Source: Haloarcula pelagica
Lineage (GTDB): Archaea > Halobacteriota > Halobacteria > Halobacteriales > Haloarculaceae
Reading direction: 5' to 3'
Assembly (NCBI RefSeq): GCF_030127105.1
Contig: NZ_CP126161.1
Coordinates: 620,001 to 684,000 of the forward strand
DNA: 64,000 nt
The translations under genes and the position numbers were made by a program. Below are positions 1 to 9,589 of the stretch, one piece after another (position 1 is the first letter of the stretch; every line of letters begins with the position of its first letter). Below the pieces are notes generated by a model, which was not told the DNA's origin, searched no databases, and worked only from the letters and a program-made list of their open reading frames with translations.

Positions 1-2
1 CC

Positions 3-593
3 GTCGCCGCGACGGTAGTCGGGACGGCGATCCTCCCGCTGCTCGGTGTCGGTCTCTTCGGCGGGAACACGGCCGTCTCGTGGGTGATCGGGCCGGCAGC
101 GATCGTCCTCGGCGGCCTGGTGACGGCCGCGTTGCTGGTCGGCGTCCTCGTCACCGTCGTGCCGATGCTGAGCCAGCGTGGCTTCCTCCCCCAGCCCGCC
201 GGAGGGTTCGCACTCGGCAGTGCGGTGCTGTTCCTGACGATCCTGCTCGGGGCGGAACTGGGCGTCCCGACCGTAGTAGTCATCGCCGGCGCCGCCGCCA
301 CGCTGCTGGTCTGGGACGCCGGCGCCCACGCGAGCAGTATCGGCGCCCAACTGGGCCGTGCGGCGGGGACGACCGACAGCGAGTTCGTCCACGTCACCGG
401 GACGGGAATCGTGCTCGGCCTGGCCGTGGTCGGTGCCGTCGCCGCGCGCTACCTCGTGGTGCCGGCCATCGCCCCGCCGGAGACGAGCGCGGCGGCGTTC
501 CGGTCGGCCGTCTCGCTGTTCCTCATCGTGCTGGCGATCCTCGCGCTGGGGCTTGCCCTCTCCGTACGATCGGACACCCCGATCGCCGAGTAG
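3..593 (+). CDS. Membrane protein, 5' end outside window
   Basis: The frame is open from base 3 and no start is visible, so this is the C-terminal 196 residues of a longer protein. At least five hydrophobic segments can be read, with glycine/alanine/valine-rich helices and short charged loops, ending in a helix followed by a short tail. It resembles the multi-helix haloarchaeal membrane proteins of unknown function often grouped as DUF7519, but that assignment is from memory of composition and order, not from a search. The stop is 37 bases before the threonine synthase start, on the same strand, so co-transcription is possible. No catalytic motif is visible. Confidence 0.7.
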   Translation, partial: VAATVVGTAILPLLGVGLFGGNTAVSWVIGPAAIVLGGLVTAALLVGVLVTVVPMLSQRGFLPQPAGGFALGSAVLFLTILLGAELGVPTVVVIAGAAATLLVWDAGAHASSIGAQLGRAAGTTDSEFVHVTGTGIVLGLAVVGAVAARYLVVPAIAPPETSAAAFRSAVSLFLIVLAILALGLALSVRSDTPIAE

Positions 594-630
594 CCCCTTG
601 CGCTACGGGGCGGTAGGCCCTACCGGTCAC

Positions 631-1809
631 ATGGACCGGCTACGCTGTTACGCCTGCGGAGCGACCACGAGCGAGAGCGACCGCTATCGCTGTTCGTGTG
701 GCGAACCGCTCTGGCTCGACACCGACCCGACCGGGTTCGAGTGGCCCGCCGACACCGATCGGTCGATGTGGCGCTACAGCGCTCTCCTGCCGGCCGTGAC
801 GCCGACCGGGCTCGCGGCGTCCGCGGGCGGGACCCCGCTCGTTCGGACGGATCGGCTGGACGGCGATGTCGGGGCGACCGTCTCGGTGAAGTACGAGGGG
901 TCGAACCCGACCGGGACGTTCAAAGACAGGGGGAGCGCGGTCGGCGTCGCGATGGCGAAGACCGGGACCGTCGCCACGGTCTCGCACGGGAACATGGCCC
1001 GGTCGATGGCGGCACACGCCGCGAGCGCGGGGCTCGACTGTCTCGTGTTCGTCCCGGCGGACGTACCCCAGGAACGGCTCTCGCTCCTGGCGCGCTACGA
1101 CCCGACGATCCTCCGCATCGAAGGGGAGTACGGTCGACTCTACGAAGCCTCGCTCCGGTTGGGCAGGGCACACGACATCGCGGTCGTCAACTCGGACGCG
1201 CCGGCCCGCGTGGCCGGCCAGAAGACGACCGGCCTGGAGATACTGGCGGCGTTCGCGCCGTCGGTTCCCGACGCCATCGTGCTCCCGGTGTCGAGCGGGG
1301 GCCACGCCAGCGGCATCTGGAAGGGGATCGAGGAGCTGTTCGCGGCGGGCGTCGTCACCGAGCGCCCGCGGCTCTACTTCGTCCAGGCGGCGGCGTGTGC
1401 ACCGATCGCCGCGGCCTGGGACCGCGGCGAGACTACCGTCGCGCCGGTCGACGGCGGCGAGACGGTCGCGTACTCGATCGCGAACGCGGACCCACCCAGC
1501 GGGAACCGGGTGCTCGCGGCCGCTCGGCGGACGAGCGGGGGTGTCCTGGCGGTCGACGACGACGCGATCCTCGACGCCCGACGGACCCTCTCCGAACGGA
1601 CGGGGCTGTTCGTCGAGTCCGCGTGTGCGACGGCCCTCGCTGGCGCGCGAGCATTGGGAAGACAGAGGGCGTTCGAACCGGACGACGAGGTCGTCCTCGT
1701 CGCGACCGGGACCGGCTTCACGGAACGCGACCTGGCGACCCCGTCGGTCTCTGCGCCGACGGTCCCGCTTGCCGACCTCGACGACGCGGTCGCGGCACGT
1801 ACCGACTGA
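631..1809 (+). CDS. thrC: Threonine synthase (PLP-dependent)
   Basis: The 392-residue protein belongs to PLP fold type II. It makes threonine from O-phosphohomoserine. Residues 6-23 hold two cysteine pairs (C6/C9 and C21/C23), the small zinc-ribbon head seen in archaeal threonine synthases. The PLP lysine is K98 in SNPTGTFKDRGS, and the phosphate loop SSGGHASGIWKG lies near residue 230. The frame is open further upstream, but the ATG at 631 is chosen because the zinc-ribbon head starts directly there. Homologous paralogs (cysteate synthase, diaminopropionate-type enzymes) share this fold, so the substrate is inferred. It is the first of two convergent genes with the aldehyde dehydrogenase, 7 bases apart. 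Confidence 0.85.
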   Translation: MDRLRCYACGATTSESDRYRCSCGEPLWLDTDPTGFEWPADTDRSMWRYSALLPAVTPTGLAASAGGTPLVRTDRLDGDVGATVSVKYEGSNPTGTFKDRGSAVGVAMAKTGTVATVSHGNMARSMAAHAASAGLDCLVFVPADVPQERLSLLARYDPTILRIEGEYGRLYEASLRLGRAHDIAVVNSDAPARVAGQKTTGLEILAAFAPSVPDAIVLPVSSGGHASGIWKGIEELFAAGVVTERPRLYFVQAAACAPIAAAWDRGETTVAPVDGGETVAYSIANADPPSGNRVLAAARRTSGGVLAVDDDAILDARRTLSERTGLFVESACATALAGARALGRQRAFEPDDEVVLVATGTGFTERDLATPSVSAPTVPLADLDDAVAARTD

Positions 1810-1816
1810 GGGGGCG

Positions 1817-3397
1817 TCACTCCCAGGGCGGCCATCGCCGTCCGAGTTCGCGCACCGTCCGGACACCGAGTGTCGCGGCGCGTGCGAGAAAGCGGGTCGG
1901 GATCGACTCGGCGGGGACCAGCGGCGGCCCGCGCTGGGTCGCGACGGTCTGGACCTCGGTGAACTTCCGGATCCCCTCCGGACCGTGGCGGCGCCCGACG
2001 CCGGAGTCGGCGACGCCGCCCATCGGCGCGTCCGTCGACCCCCACATGCCGACGAACGCGTCGTTGACGGACACCGACCCGGTCCGAATCCGGTTCGCCA
2101 GGTCCACCCCTCGCTCGCGGTCGGCCGTCCAGACGCTCGCGTGGAGGCCGTAGTCGGTCGCGTTGGCCCGCTCGACCGCCGCCTGGGCGTCGGGGACGGG
2201 TTCGACCGTGACCACCGGCCCGAACGTCTCCTCGGTTGCGGCCGTCGCGGACTCCGGGAGGTCGGCCAACACGGTCGGCTCGTAGAACAGCGGCCCGACA
2301 TCGTCGCGGCGCCGGCCGCCGGTCAGGACGGTCGCACCGCGCTCGCGAGCGTCTGCGACGTGTTCTTCGACGACCGAGCGCTGGGCCTCGCTGACCAGCG
2401 ATCCGACATCGGGGCCGTAGTCGAAGGTGGCACCGAGCGTCTGTGCGTCGGTCGCCGAGACGAACCGGTCACGGAACTCGTCGTACACTGGCCGTTCGAC
2501 GTAGATTCGCTCGAAGGAGATGCACAACTGCCCGGCGTTGGCGTAGCTCCCCCAGACGAGCGCCCGGACCGCGGCGTCGAGATCGGCGTCGGCCAGCACC
2601 ACCGCAGGGTTCTTCCCGCCCAGTTCCAGCGAGGCGTCGACGAGGTGCTTGCCCGCCAGTGTGGCGATCTCCCGGCCCGTCGCCGTGCTGCCGGTGAACG
2701 TGATCTGGTCGACCCGGGAGATCAGCGGTTCGCCCAGCGGCGCGCCCTCGCCGGTGACGACCTGAACGAGATCGGCGGGGACGCCGGCGTCGACGAGCAG
2801 TTCGTGGGCCAGCAGGGCCGTAAACGGCGTCTCCTCGGCGGGTTTGAGGACGACCGCGTTGCCGGCGAGCAGCGCCGGCAGGAAGTCCGAGATCGCGAGC
2901 GTGAGCGGGTAGTTCCAGGGTTCGACGAACCCCGCGACGCCGACCGGGTGGTGGTCGGTCTCGACGCGGGTGAGTCCGGGGAGTCGGCTGTCCCGGCGGG
3001 TGGCCCCCACCTGGCCGGGGCCGTGCTGTGCGTAGTAGCCGGCAGTGAGGGCGACATCGAGGACCTCCGTCAGCGCGTCGAATCTGGTCTTGCCGGTCTC
3101 GACCTGGATCGCGTCGAGCAGTCGCTCGCGGTCGGCGAGGACGCTGTCCGCGAACCGATCGAGGACCTGCGCCCGGTCCTCGATCGACCGCGCTGCCCAC
3201 GCCGACTGTGCCGACCGTGCCCGGTCGACCGCGGCCGCGACATCCGCCGGTCGACAGCGTGGGACCGTCCCGACGACAGCACCGGTGTAGGGAGCGGTGA
3301 CCGGAAGTTCGTCGCGATCGCCGACCGTCGCCACCCGCGTCCGGAGTCGCTCACAGGTCGCCTCGTCGAGGCGACTCCCGACTGTCTCGGCTGCCAT
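1817..3397 (-). CDS. NAD(P)-dependent aldehyde dehydrogenase (succinate-semialdehyde type)
   Basis: This 526-residue enzyme oxidises an aldehyde to the acid with NAD(P). Family signatures are all present: FVEPWNYPLTLAISD near residue 155, the general base E258 in LELGGKN and the nucleophile C292 in GQLCISFERIY, 34 residues apart as in the family. The GSVSVND and late GRRHGPEGIRKFTE segments match the C-terminal oligomerisation region. Closest recognised haloarchaeal relatives are annotated as succinate-semialdehyde dehydrogenase, but substrate cannot be read from sequence. The start at 3397 gives the usual family N terminus; upstream the frame stays open but is repetitive arginine-rich shadow. 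It is divergent from dys with about 100 bases between starts. Confidence 0.9.
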   Translation of the reverse strand: MAAETVGSRLDEATCERLRTRVATVGDRDELPVTAPYTGAVVGTVPRCRPADVAAAVDRARSAQSAWAARSIEDRAQVLDRFADSVLADRERLLDAIQVETGKTRFDALTEVLDVALTAGYYAQHGPGQVGATRRDSRLPGLTRVETDHHPVGVAGFVEPWNYPLTLAISDFLPALLAGNAVVLKPAEETPFTALLAHELLVDAGVPADLVQVVTGEGAPLGEPLISRVDQITFTGSTATGREIATLAGKHLVDASLELGGKNPAVVLADADLDAAVRALVWGSYANAGQLCISFERIYVERPVYDEFRDRFVSATDAQTLGATFDYGPDVGSLVSEAQRSVVEEHVADARERGATVLTGGRRRDDVGPLFYEPTVLADLPESATAATEETFGPVVTVEPVPDAQAAVERANATDYGLHASVWTADRERGVDLANRIRTGSVSVNDAFVGMWGSTDAPMGGVADSGVGRRHGPEGIRKFTEVQTVATQRGPPLVPAESIPTRFLARAATLGVRTVRELGRRWPPWE

Positions 3398-3459
3398 TGG
3401 TGCCCTCTCGGTTCCCACCCGTATGTGATTTGCCCTGCGCGCGATGTGTGACGGAACCG

Positions 3460-3475
3460 GTCGGTTGAAACCGAC
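3460..3475. promoter_or_regulatory. Perfect inverted repeat between ALDH and dys
   Basis: GTCGGTT-GA-AACCGAC is a perfect 7-base stem with a 2-base spacer. It sits 20 bases before the dys start and about 60 bases from the divergent aldehyde dehydrogenase start, where an operator for either gene would lie. No terminator-like T run follows it. Confidence 0.4.
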
Positions 3476-3495
3476 GGCCGTCGGACACTGCGACG

Positions 3496-4500
3496 ATGAC
3501 TGACCACGAGGACCGGGAGACGTTCCACCACGATCCGATCGGGCACGCCGAGGTCCGGGCGGGGATGACCGTCGGCGAACTGGCAGACAGCTACGGGGAG
3601 GCCGGGATCGGCGCCAGCGACCTCCACGAGGCCGTCGATATCTACAGCGAGATGCTCGACGACGACGTGACGACGTTTTTCGGGCTGGCCGGGGCGATGG
3701 TCCCGACCGGGATGCGGGCCATCGTGAGCGAACTGATCCGGGACGGCCACATCGACGTGTTGGTGACGACGGGCGCGAACTGCACGCACGACAGCATCGA
3801 GGCCATCGGCGGTAAGCACCACCACGGCGAGGTGACGCCGCCGGAGAAGACCGAACGCGAACACGACGAGACGCTGCGCGACGAGGGCGTCGACCGCATC
3901 TACAACGTCTATCTCCCCCAGGAACACTTCGCGCTGTTCGAGAGCCACCTCCGCGAGGAGGTGTTCTCCGAACTCGAACCCGAAGGCGCCGTCCCGATCC
4001 AGCGGATGACCGAGGAACTGGGGCGGGCAAACAGTGAGGTCAACGACCGCGAGAACGTCGCCGAGGACGCGGGTATCCTGGCGGCCGCCTACGAGCACGA
4101 CGTGCCGGTGTACTGTCCGGCCGTCCAGGACTCGGTGCTCGGCCTCCAGGCCTGGATGTACTCCCAGACCAGCGACTTTACCCTGGACGCGCTGGCGGAC
4201 ATGACCGACATCACCGACATCGCCTACGAGGCCGACAGCGCCGGCGCGATGGTCGTCGGCGGTGGCGTCCCGAAGAACTACGTCCTCCAGACGATGCTCG
4301 TCTCGCCGGACGCCTACGACTACGCCGTCCAGTTGACGATGGACCCCTCCAACACCGGCGGCCTCTCGGGCGCGACCCTGGAGGAGGCCCGGTCGTGGGG
4401 GAAACTGGAGAAAGACGCCCGGAACGTCTCCGTGTACGCCGACGCGACCATCACGCTCCCGCTGGTGGTGGCCGCGGCCCGCGAACGGGTCGGCGAGTGA
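3496..4500 (+). CDS. dys: Deoxyhypusine synthase
   Basis: The 334-residue enzyme transfers the aminobutyl group of spermidine to a lysine of translation factor aIF5A, the first step of hypusine formation. The N-terminal half has FFGLAGAMVPTGMRAIVSEL and TTGANCTHDSIEA (NAD-binding), and the catalytic lysine is K260 in GGGVPKNYVLQT; the end SGATLEEARSWGKL matches the family C terminus. Length is normal for the family. Many haloarchaea lack spermidine and use agmatine for a deoxyhypusine-like route, which is relevant because two agmatinase-family genes lie in the same window, though about 36 kb away. It is followed after 55 bases by the receiver-PAS gene on the same strand. Confidence 0.93.
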   Translation: MTDHEDRETFHHDPIGHAEVRAGMTVGELADSYGEAGIGASDLHEAVDIYSEMLDDDVTTFFGLAGAMVPTGMRAIVSELIRDGHIDVLVTTGANCTHDSIEAIGGKHHHGEVTPPEKTEREHDETLRDEGVDRIYNVYLPQEHFALFESHLREEVFSELEPEGAVPIQRMTEELGRANSEVNDRENVAEDAGILAAAYEHDVPVYCPAVQDSVLGLQAWMYSQTSDFTLDALADMTDITDIAYEADSAGAMVVGGGVPKNYVLQTMLVSPDAYDYAVQLTMDPSNTGGLSGATLEEARSWGKLEKDARNVSVYADATITLPLVVAAARERVGE

Positions 4501-4555
4501 CTGAAGTCAGGGGGATATATTCCGGCAGGAACCGAAGAGCGAACGTGAACCGTCC

Positions 4556-5326
4556 GTGACCGACTCGATCCGCGTGCTCCACGTCGACGACGATCCGGCG
4601 TTTCTCGAACTGGCACAGACCGTACTGGAGAGCGAGCACGGGTTCGACGTGACCACCGAGAGCGATCCCGACGCGGCGCTCGATCGGTTCGAAGGGGCGT
4701 CGTTCGACGCCGTCGTCAGCGACTACGAGATGCCCCGGATCGACGGGCTGGCGCTGCTGGCGACCGTCAGAGAGCGCGATTCGTCGATCCCGTTCGTCCT
4801 GTTCACCGGGAAAGGATCGGAGGAAGTCGCCAGCGACGCGATCTCGGCCGGCGTCACGGACTATCTCCAGAAGGGGTCGGGACTCGAACAGTTCGAGTTG
4901 CTGGCGAACCGGCTGCTGAACGCGATCGACCACGCCCGGACCGTCGAGCGGCTGGGCCGCGAGAAACGCCGACTCGACCGAATCCTCACCGCGACGCCGA
5001 TGGCCATCGTCGTCCACGACCGCGACGGGAGCGTGAGTCGCTGGAACGACCGGGCAGAAGCGATACTCGGCGCACCGGCCTCGGAACTCGACGCGGCAGC
5101 GTATCCGGACGTGTCGTGGACGCTCAGGGAGTCTGACGACACCGTCGTCACGGCCGACCGCCTGCCGTATCGACGGGTCATCGACACCGGCGAGCCGATC
5201 CGTGATGTCCGATACGTCGGCGAGGCCGGCGACGGGTCCGAACTCCACATCGTCGTCCACGGCGCGCCGCTGTTCGACGAGAGCGGTGCGGTCGACGGGG
5301 CGGTGATCGTGTTCGACACCGTATGA
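4556..5326 (+). CDS. Response regulator with receiver and PAS domains
   Basis: The protein has 256 residues from a GTG start; no ATG is available before the conserved receiver beta strand. Residues 5-120 form a receiver domain with acidic pocket D11/D12, phospho-acceptor D56 (VVSDYEMP) and the conserved lysine in YLQKGS. A helical linker is followed by a PAS domain at about 145-250 (ILTATPMAIVVHDRDG). There is no DNA-binding or kinase output, so it probably acts through protein contacts, as many haloarchaeal receiver-PAS proteins do. No partner kinase is adjacent; the only histidine kinase in the window is at 45112-46803. Confidence 0.85.
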   Translation: MTDSIRVLHVDDDPAFLELAQTVLESEHGFDVTTESDPDAALDRFEGASFDAVVSDYEMPRIDGLALLATVRERDSSIPFVLFTGKGSEEVASDAISAGVTDYLQKGSGLEQFELLANRLLNAIDHARTVERLGREKRRLDRILTATPMAIVVHDRDGSVSRWNDRAEAILGAPASELDAAAYPDVSWTLRESDDTVVTADRLPYRRVIDTGEPIRDVRYVGEAGDGSELHIVVHGAPLFDESGAVDGAVIVFDTV

Positions 5327-5424
5327 GTCGAGCGCGCCGGACTGCCGATCCCGTGCATGGCACTCACACACGCTCTCGCTCGCTTTGACAACGTTTTAGC
5401 CGCCGATCCGACTCTAGATTTCCA

Positions 5425-6612
5425 ATGAGCTACAAGATCGGACTCGTCGGCAAACCCTCCGTCGGCAAGTCCACGTTCTTCAACGCGGCGACGATGAACG
5501 ACGTGCCCGAAGGGGCCTACCCGTTCACGACGATCGACCCCTCGGTGGGCGAGGCCTACGTCCGGGTAAACTGTGCGGCCCCGGAGTTCGACCACGCCTG
5601 TACGCCCAACCACGGTTACTGTTCGGACGGCGTCCGCTTCGTCCCGACCCAGTTGGTCGACGTGGCCGGCCTGGTCCCAGGTGCCCACGAAGGCAAGGGC
5701 CTGGGGAACCAGTTCCTCTCCGACCTCAACGAGGCCGACGTACTGGTCCACGTGGTCGACTTCACCGGCGAGACGGATCTCGAAGGGGAACCCACAGATG
5801 ACCACGACCCCCGCGAGGACATCGACTTCTTGGAGAACGAACTCGATATGTGGTATCTCGACATCTTGGAGAAAGGCATCGAGCGCTACCGCTCGGGGTA
5901 TCACGGCGAGGACGCCGACATCGAGGCTGACCTCGCCGAACAGATGTCCGCGTTCAAGATCAGCGAGGAGGAGATCAAGCAGGTCGTCCTCGCGCTGGAA
6001 CTGGAACTGGACCCCGACACCTGGGACGCCGCGGACCGCGAACGGCTGGCCCGGGAGATCCGCATCCGGACGAAGCCGATGGTCGTCGCGGCCAACAAGA
6101 TGGACACGCCTGCCGCTCAGGCCAACTGGGAGACGGTCACCGAGGACCCCGACTACGAGCACCTGACGTTCGTCCCGGTGTCGGCCCACGCCGAGAAGGC
6201 GCTGAAAAACGGCGACGAACAGGACGTGCTTGACTACCGGCCCGGCGACGACGACTTCGAGGTGACCGCCGACCTCCCCGAGGAGAAAGCCGCCGGTCTC
6301 GAACAGATCCGCGAATTCGTCACAGAGTTCGGCGGCACCGGCGTCCAGCCGGTCCTGGAGACGGCGCTGTTCGAGGAACTGGGCGCCATCGCCGTCTTCC
6401 CCGGCGCGCGTAAACCCCAGGAGGACGGGACCTTCCTGCAGGACTGTTTCGTGCTGCCGGACGGGTCGACCGCCGAGGACTTCGCGTACTTCCTGCACAC
6501 CGACATCGGCGAGGGGTTCCTGCACGCCCACGACGTGCGGTCCGGTCGACAGGTCGGTGCGGACACGGAACTCGCCCACCGGGACGTGGTCGAGATCACG
6601 ACGACGAACTGA
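5425..6612 (+). CDS. OBG/YchF-family GTPase with TGS domain
   Basis: The 395-residue protein is a translation-factor-class P-loop NTPase. The P-loop GKPSVGKST is at residues 9-17, DVAGLVPGAHEGKGLG is the G3/switch II region, and NKMD is the G4 motif near residue 228. An insert of helices (about 115-215) and a C-terminal TGS domain (about 305-395, ending HDVRSGRQVGADTELAHRD) complete the archaeal OBG architecture. These proteins associate with ribosomes; YchF members can prefer ATP when G4 diverges, but NKMD is intact here, so GTP is expected. Presence next to dys fits a translation-related neighbourhood. Confidence 0.92.
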   Translation: MSYKIGLVGKPSVGKSTFFNAATMNDVPEGAYPFTTIDPSVGEAYVRVNCAAPEFDHACTPNHGYCSDGVRFVPTQLVDVAGLVPGAHEGKGLGNQFLSDLNEADVLVHVVDFTGETDLEGEPTDDHDPREDIDFLENELDMWYLDILEKGIERYRSGYHGEDADIEADLAEQMSAFKISEEEIKQVVLALELELDPDTWDAADRERLAREIRIRTKPMVVAANKMDTPAAQANWETVTEDPDYEHLTFVPVSAHAEKALKNGDEQDVLDYRPGDDDFEVTADLPEEKAAGLEQIREFVTEFGGTGVQPVLETALFEELGAIAVFPGARKPQEDGTFLQDCFVLPDGSTAEDFAYFLHTDIGEGFLHAHDVRSGRQVGADTELAHRDVVEITTTN

Positions 6613-6750
6613 CCGCCGCGACGGACGGCCCGTATCAGTCCTGATAACCGGGAGTCCCATCTTTTTGCTCGTCAGCGCCGTATCCGGTGGCATGAGCGAC
6701 TGGTCGACACGCTGCGATCGAGGCTTGCGGTTCGGATCGGAGGGAGACCC

Positions 6751-8397
6751 ATGACCACTGCCATCGCCGGCAAACGCCGGCTCGGACAGTTCCTCGCCGC
6801 CGTCGGCGCGGTCCCGATGGCCGTCGAACCGGCGCTCCCCGGGCCGCTCAGACGGAACTTCGGCGCGCGGCTGTTCGCGCTGGCACTGATCTCCGTCGTC
6901 GTCGGCCCGGCGATCGCGGCGACGCTGTTCTCACAGGCGCTTCCCGCGGTCGCCTTCGCGGCCGGAATCGTCCTCGTGACGGGGTTTCTGGGCTACTGTG
7001 AGCTCTACCGGGCGATCATCCAGATCAACGAGCAGGTCGTCGCGATCGACAACGGCAACTACGACATCGACTTCGGCGTCGATCGGGTCGACGAGATCGG
7101 CGAGACCTACGAGACGCTCGAACGGACCGCTCGATCGATGGGCGAGACGATCCAGGCGGCCGACGAGGCCCGGGAGGAAGCCGAAACCGCACAGTCCGAG
7201 GCCGAGGAAGCACGCGAGCAGGCGGAACAGGAGCGCACGGAGATGGAGGCGCTCAGCAGCCACCTCGAACTGAAGGCCCAGCAGTACGGCGACACGCTGC
7301 GGGCGGCAGCCGACGGTGACCTGACCGCCCGCGTCGACACCGACAGCATGAGCGACGCGATGGTGGCCGTCGGCGAGGCGATCAACGACACGCTGGCCGC
7401 CCTCGAACGCGCCGTCGACCAGGGCCAGACCGTCTCGGACCGGATCGCCTCCGAGAGTGAGGGCGTCGCCGACGCCGGGCGGGACGTTCGCAGCGAAGTC
7501 CGGACGGTCTCGAACTCCGTTCAGGACATCGCCGACGGTGCCGGGCGACAACGCAGTCAACTCGGCGAGGCCGCCGACGAGATGAGCGACCTCTCGGCCA
7601 CCGTCGAGGAGATGGCCTCCTCCGTGACCGAGATCGCGGAGCGCAGCGACACGGCCGCGGAACTCGGTCGAGACGCCCAGCAGTCCTCCTCGGAGGCCCA
7701 AAGCGCCGTCGACGCCATCCGCCACCAGTCGATGTCGGCCGCCTCGGAGGTCGAGCAACTCGACGAGATCGCCGAGGACATGGCCGAGATCGTCGAGGTC
7801 ATCGACAACATCGCCGAGGAGACGAACATGCTCGCGCTGAACGCCTCGATCGAGGCCGCTCGGGCCGGCGAGGCGGGCGAAGGCTTCGCCGTCGTCGCCG
7901 ACGAGATCAAGAACCTCGCCGCCGAGACCCAGAGCGCCACCGGCGACGTGGAGGCACTGATCGAGACGCTGCGGGGTCAGGTCGGCGACAGCGTCGAGGC
8001 CATGGACACCATGGAGTCGGCGGTCGACCGCGGGAGCGACACCATCTCCTCGACGATCACGACGCTCGACGACGTGGTCGACGCGACCGTCGATGTCAAC
8101 GAGAGCATCCAGGAGATCGACCGGGCGACCAACAGACAGGCCGACACCGCACAACAGGTCGTCGGACTCATCGACGACATCGGGGACATCGCGGCCGACA
8201 CCGCCGCCGACGCGGACGCCGTCGCGGAGACGGCCACCCAGCAGGACACGGCCGTCGCCGAGATGGTCGACTCCGTCGAGTCGTTCGTCGACGACGCCGA
8301 CCGGCTCCAGGCCGAACTCGCGCAGTTCGAGACGGGAACGGCCGAAGCGGCGGCCGGCTCGGACGCCGAGAGCGCGCCGGCCATGACCGACGACTGA
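6751..8397 (+). CDS. Methyl-accepting chemotaxis-type transducer without extracellular sensor domain
   Basis: The 548-residue protein has two membrane helices (about 40-60 and 64-86) joined by only a few residues, then a HAMP segment (about 86-140), a long coiled coil, and a signalling domain. The conserved hairpin tip is at about 350-395 ([18 protein letters not shown]), the CheW/CheA contact. The layout matches haloarchaeal Htr proteins that work with a separate membrane sensor such as sensory rhodopsin, rather than transducers with their own ligand domain. No rhodopsin gene is adjacent. A start at 6751 gives a cytoplasmic tail of about 40 residues before the first helix. It is convergent with the next gene, 1 base apart. 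Confidence 0.9.
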   Translation: MTTAIAGKRRLGQFLAAVGAVPMAVEPALPGPLRRNFGARLFALALISVVVGPAIAATLFSQALPAVAFAAGIVLVTGFLGYCELYRAIIQINEQVVAIDNGNYDIDFGVDRVDEIGETYETLERTARSMGETIQAADEAREEAETAQSEAEEAREQAEQERTEMEALSSHLELKAQQYGDTLRAAADGDLTARVDTDSMSDAMVAVGEAINDTLAALERAVDQGQTVSDRIASESEGVADAGRDVRSEVRTVSNSVQDIADGAGRQRSQLGEAADEMSDLSATVEEMASSVTEIAERSDTAAELGRDAQQSSSEAQSAVDAIRHQSMSAASEVEQLDEIAEDMAEIVEVIDNIAEETNMLALNASIEAARAGEAGEGFAVVADEIKNLAAETQSATGDVEALIETLRGQVGDSVEAMDTMESAVDRGSDTISSTITTLDDVVDATVDVNESIQEIDRATNRQADTAQQVVGLIDDIGDIAADTAADADAVAETATQQDTAVAEMVDSVESFVDDADRLQAELAQFETGTAEAAAGSDAESAPAMTDD

Positions 8398-8398
8398 G

Positions 8399-8941
8399 CT
8401 ACAGAAGGAGGTACGCGATCAGCGCGACGATCAGGAGCTTCTTCACGAGGACGACGGCGATGATCGTCTGTGTCATCGAGAGGGACCGAACCCGCCGGAC
8501 GCCCCGGCGGAGGATGGCCGGCGAGCCGGCGAGTTCCCGGGCCAGCAGTTCCAGTTCGGCGCGGAACGTCTCGCCGACCGAGCCCTGGCCCTGCTCGTAG
8601 CCGGCCTCGGCCGTCGGGACCCAGCGCTGGCCGCTGTACTGGAGTTCGACGAGTGACCCTTCCAGGTGGTCGGCCTGCTCGAAGGCCAGTCCGTTGCTCT
8701 CACAGAGCCGTTCGAGCCTGGCGACGCCGCGGTCGCTGTTCAGGTCGTAGCCGAGCCGCGTCGGCTCGGTCGCCCAGTCGAACCGACAGCGGAGGACGAC
8801 TTCGTCCGTCCCGACCCACACGTCGACGACCTCGGCCAGTTCGACGGTCCCCTGTGTCTCCTTTCGCTTGCGGCGGAGGTGCTCGTACTCGTCGGTGTCC
8901 GTGACAGCGGTGGAGGTGGAGGCGGAGGCAGTGTCGGTCAT
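8399..8941 (-). CDS. Tail-anchored conserved haloarchaeal protein, function unknown
   Basis: This 180-residue protein begins with a Ser/Thr-rich disordered stretch, then a soluble alpha/beta region (about 25-150), and ends in one hydrophobic helix of about 22 residues at the very C terminus, so it is probably tail-anchored with its soluble part in the cytoplasm. No cysteine pair, nucleotide loop or catalytic triad is visible. A TATA-like GATTATATCG lies about 31-38 bases upstream of the start, which supports the ATG at 8941. I do not recognise the family. Confidence 0.75.
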   Translation of the reverse strand: MTDTASASTSTAVTDTDEYEHLRRKRKETQGTVELAEVVDVWVGTDEVVLRCRFDWATEPTRLGYDLNSDRGVARLERLCESNGLAFEQADHLEGSLVELQYSGQRWVPTAEAGYEQGQGSVGETFRAELELLARELAGSPAILRRGVRRVRSLSMTQTIIAVVLVKKLLIVALIAYLLL

Positions 8942-8986
8942 TCGCGGGTATCGGTTCGTTACGACTGCGACGATATAATCTTTCTC

Positions 8987-9565
8987 TCAGTCGACTCGTT
9001 CGAGATCCCGCTCTGTCGGTTCCCACCCGACGAAAGCCGTCTCCGGGGTGACGCCCATGGCGTCGATGAACAGGCCCGTCCCGACGTAGTGGCTGACCAG
9101 CAACGCGATAGCGACCAGTTCCGCGGGCTCGTAGTGGGCCGTCGCGCGTTCGTGGATCGTGTCGGTCACCGCCCGGTCACAGTAGGCCCGGACGTACGCG
9201 ACCAGCGCTGTGGCGTCGTCGGCCAGCGGGTCGGTCTCGTCCCGGCCGATGGCCCGGATCGTCGCCAGCGAGAGGCCGGCCTCGCGGGCCTCGAAGACGT
9301 GTTGGTGCCACTCGTAGCGGTCGTCGAGCGCCCGCGCGGCGGCCAGGATCGCCAGTTCGCGGGTCCGCTCGGGAAGGGCCGCGTAGAGCACGTCCAGATA
9401 CTCGAGCAGGCCGGCGAACACCGTCGGGTCGTTGCCCATCGCCCGGGCGACGTGGAGGTCGTCGATAGCCAGTGAGTCGAACAGCTCGGGGGCGGCCTCG
9501 ACGACCGCCGAGGAGTCCGGCAGCGGGACGCGGGTGTCCGGGGCCGTGTCGTGATCGGGGTCCAT
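8987..9565 (-). CDS. Carboxymuconolactone decarboxylase (CMD/AhpD-like) family protein
   Basis: The 192-residue all-helical protein carries the family core: ALPERTRELAILAAARAL, then EWHQHVFEAREAGLS, then the C-terminal LVAYVRAYCDRAVTD and VAIALLVSHYVGTGLF segments. The EWHQH pattern stands where AhpD proteins carry the C-x-x-C pair; there is no C-x-x-C, so an alkylhydroperoxidase reaction is unlikely and the protein is closer to gamma-carboxymuconolactone decarboxylase-like members of unknown substrate. An AT-rich promoter-like element GATATTTAGC is about 25-30 bases upstream of the start. Confidence 0.85.
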   Translation of the reverse strand: MDPDHDTAPDTRVPLPDSSAVVEAAPELFDSLAIDDLHVARAMGNDPTVFAGLLEYLDVLYAALPERTRELAILAAARALDDRYEWHQHVFEAREAGLSLATIRAIGRDETDPLADDATALVAYVRAYCDRAVTDTIHERATAHYEPAELVAIALLVSHYVGTGLFIDAMGVTPETAFVGWEPTERDLERVD

Positions 9566-9589
9566 AGGGCGATGTTCACCCCGGTCCAG

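Noticed and set aside
640-2301. Long minus-strand reading frame across thrC and ALDH
   Set aside because: Arginine- and proline-rich translation opposite a clear threonine synthase; an artefact of high GC third-position bias. Many similar frames were left out for the same reason.
6692-6754. 20-residue frame overlapping the transducer start (ATGA)
   Set aside because: Could be a leader peptide, but has no recognisable feature and a frame of this length is expected by chance.
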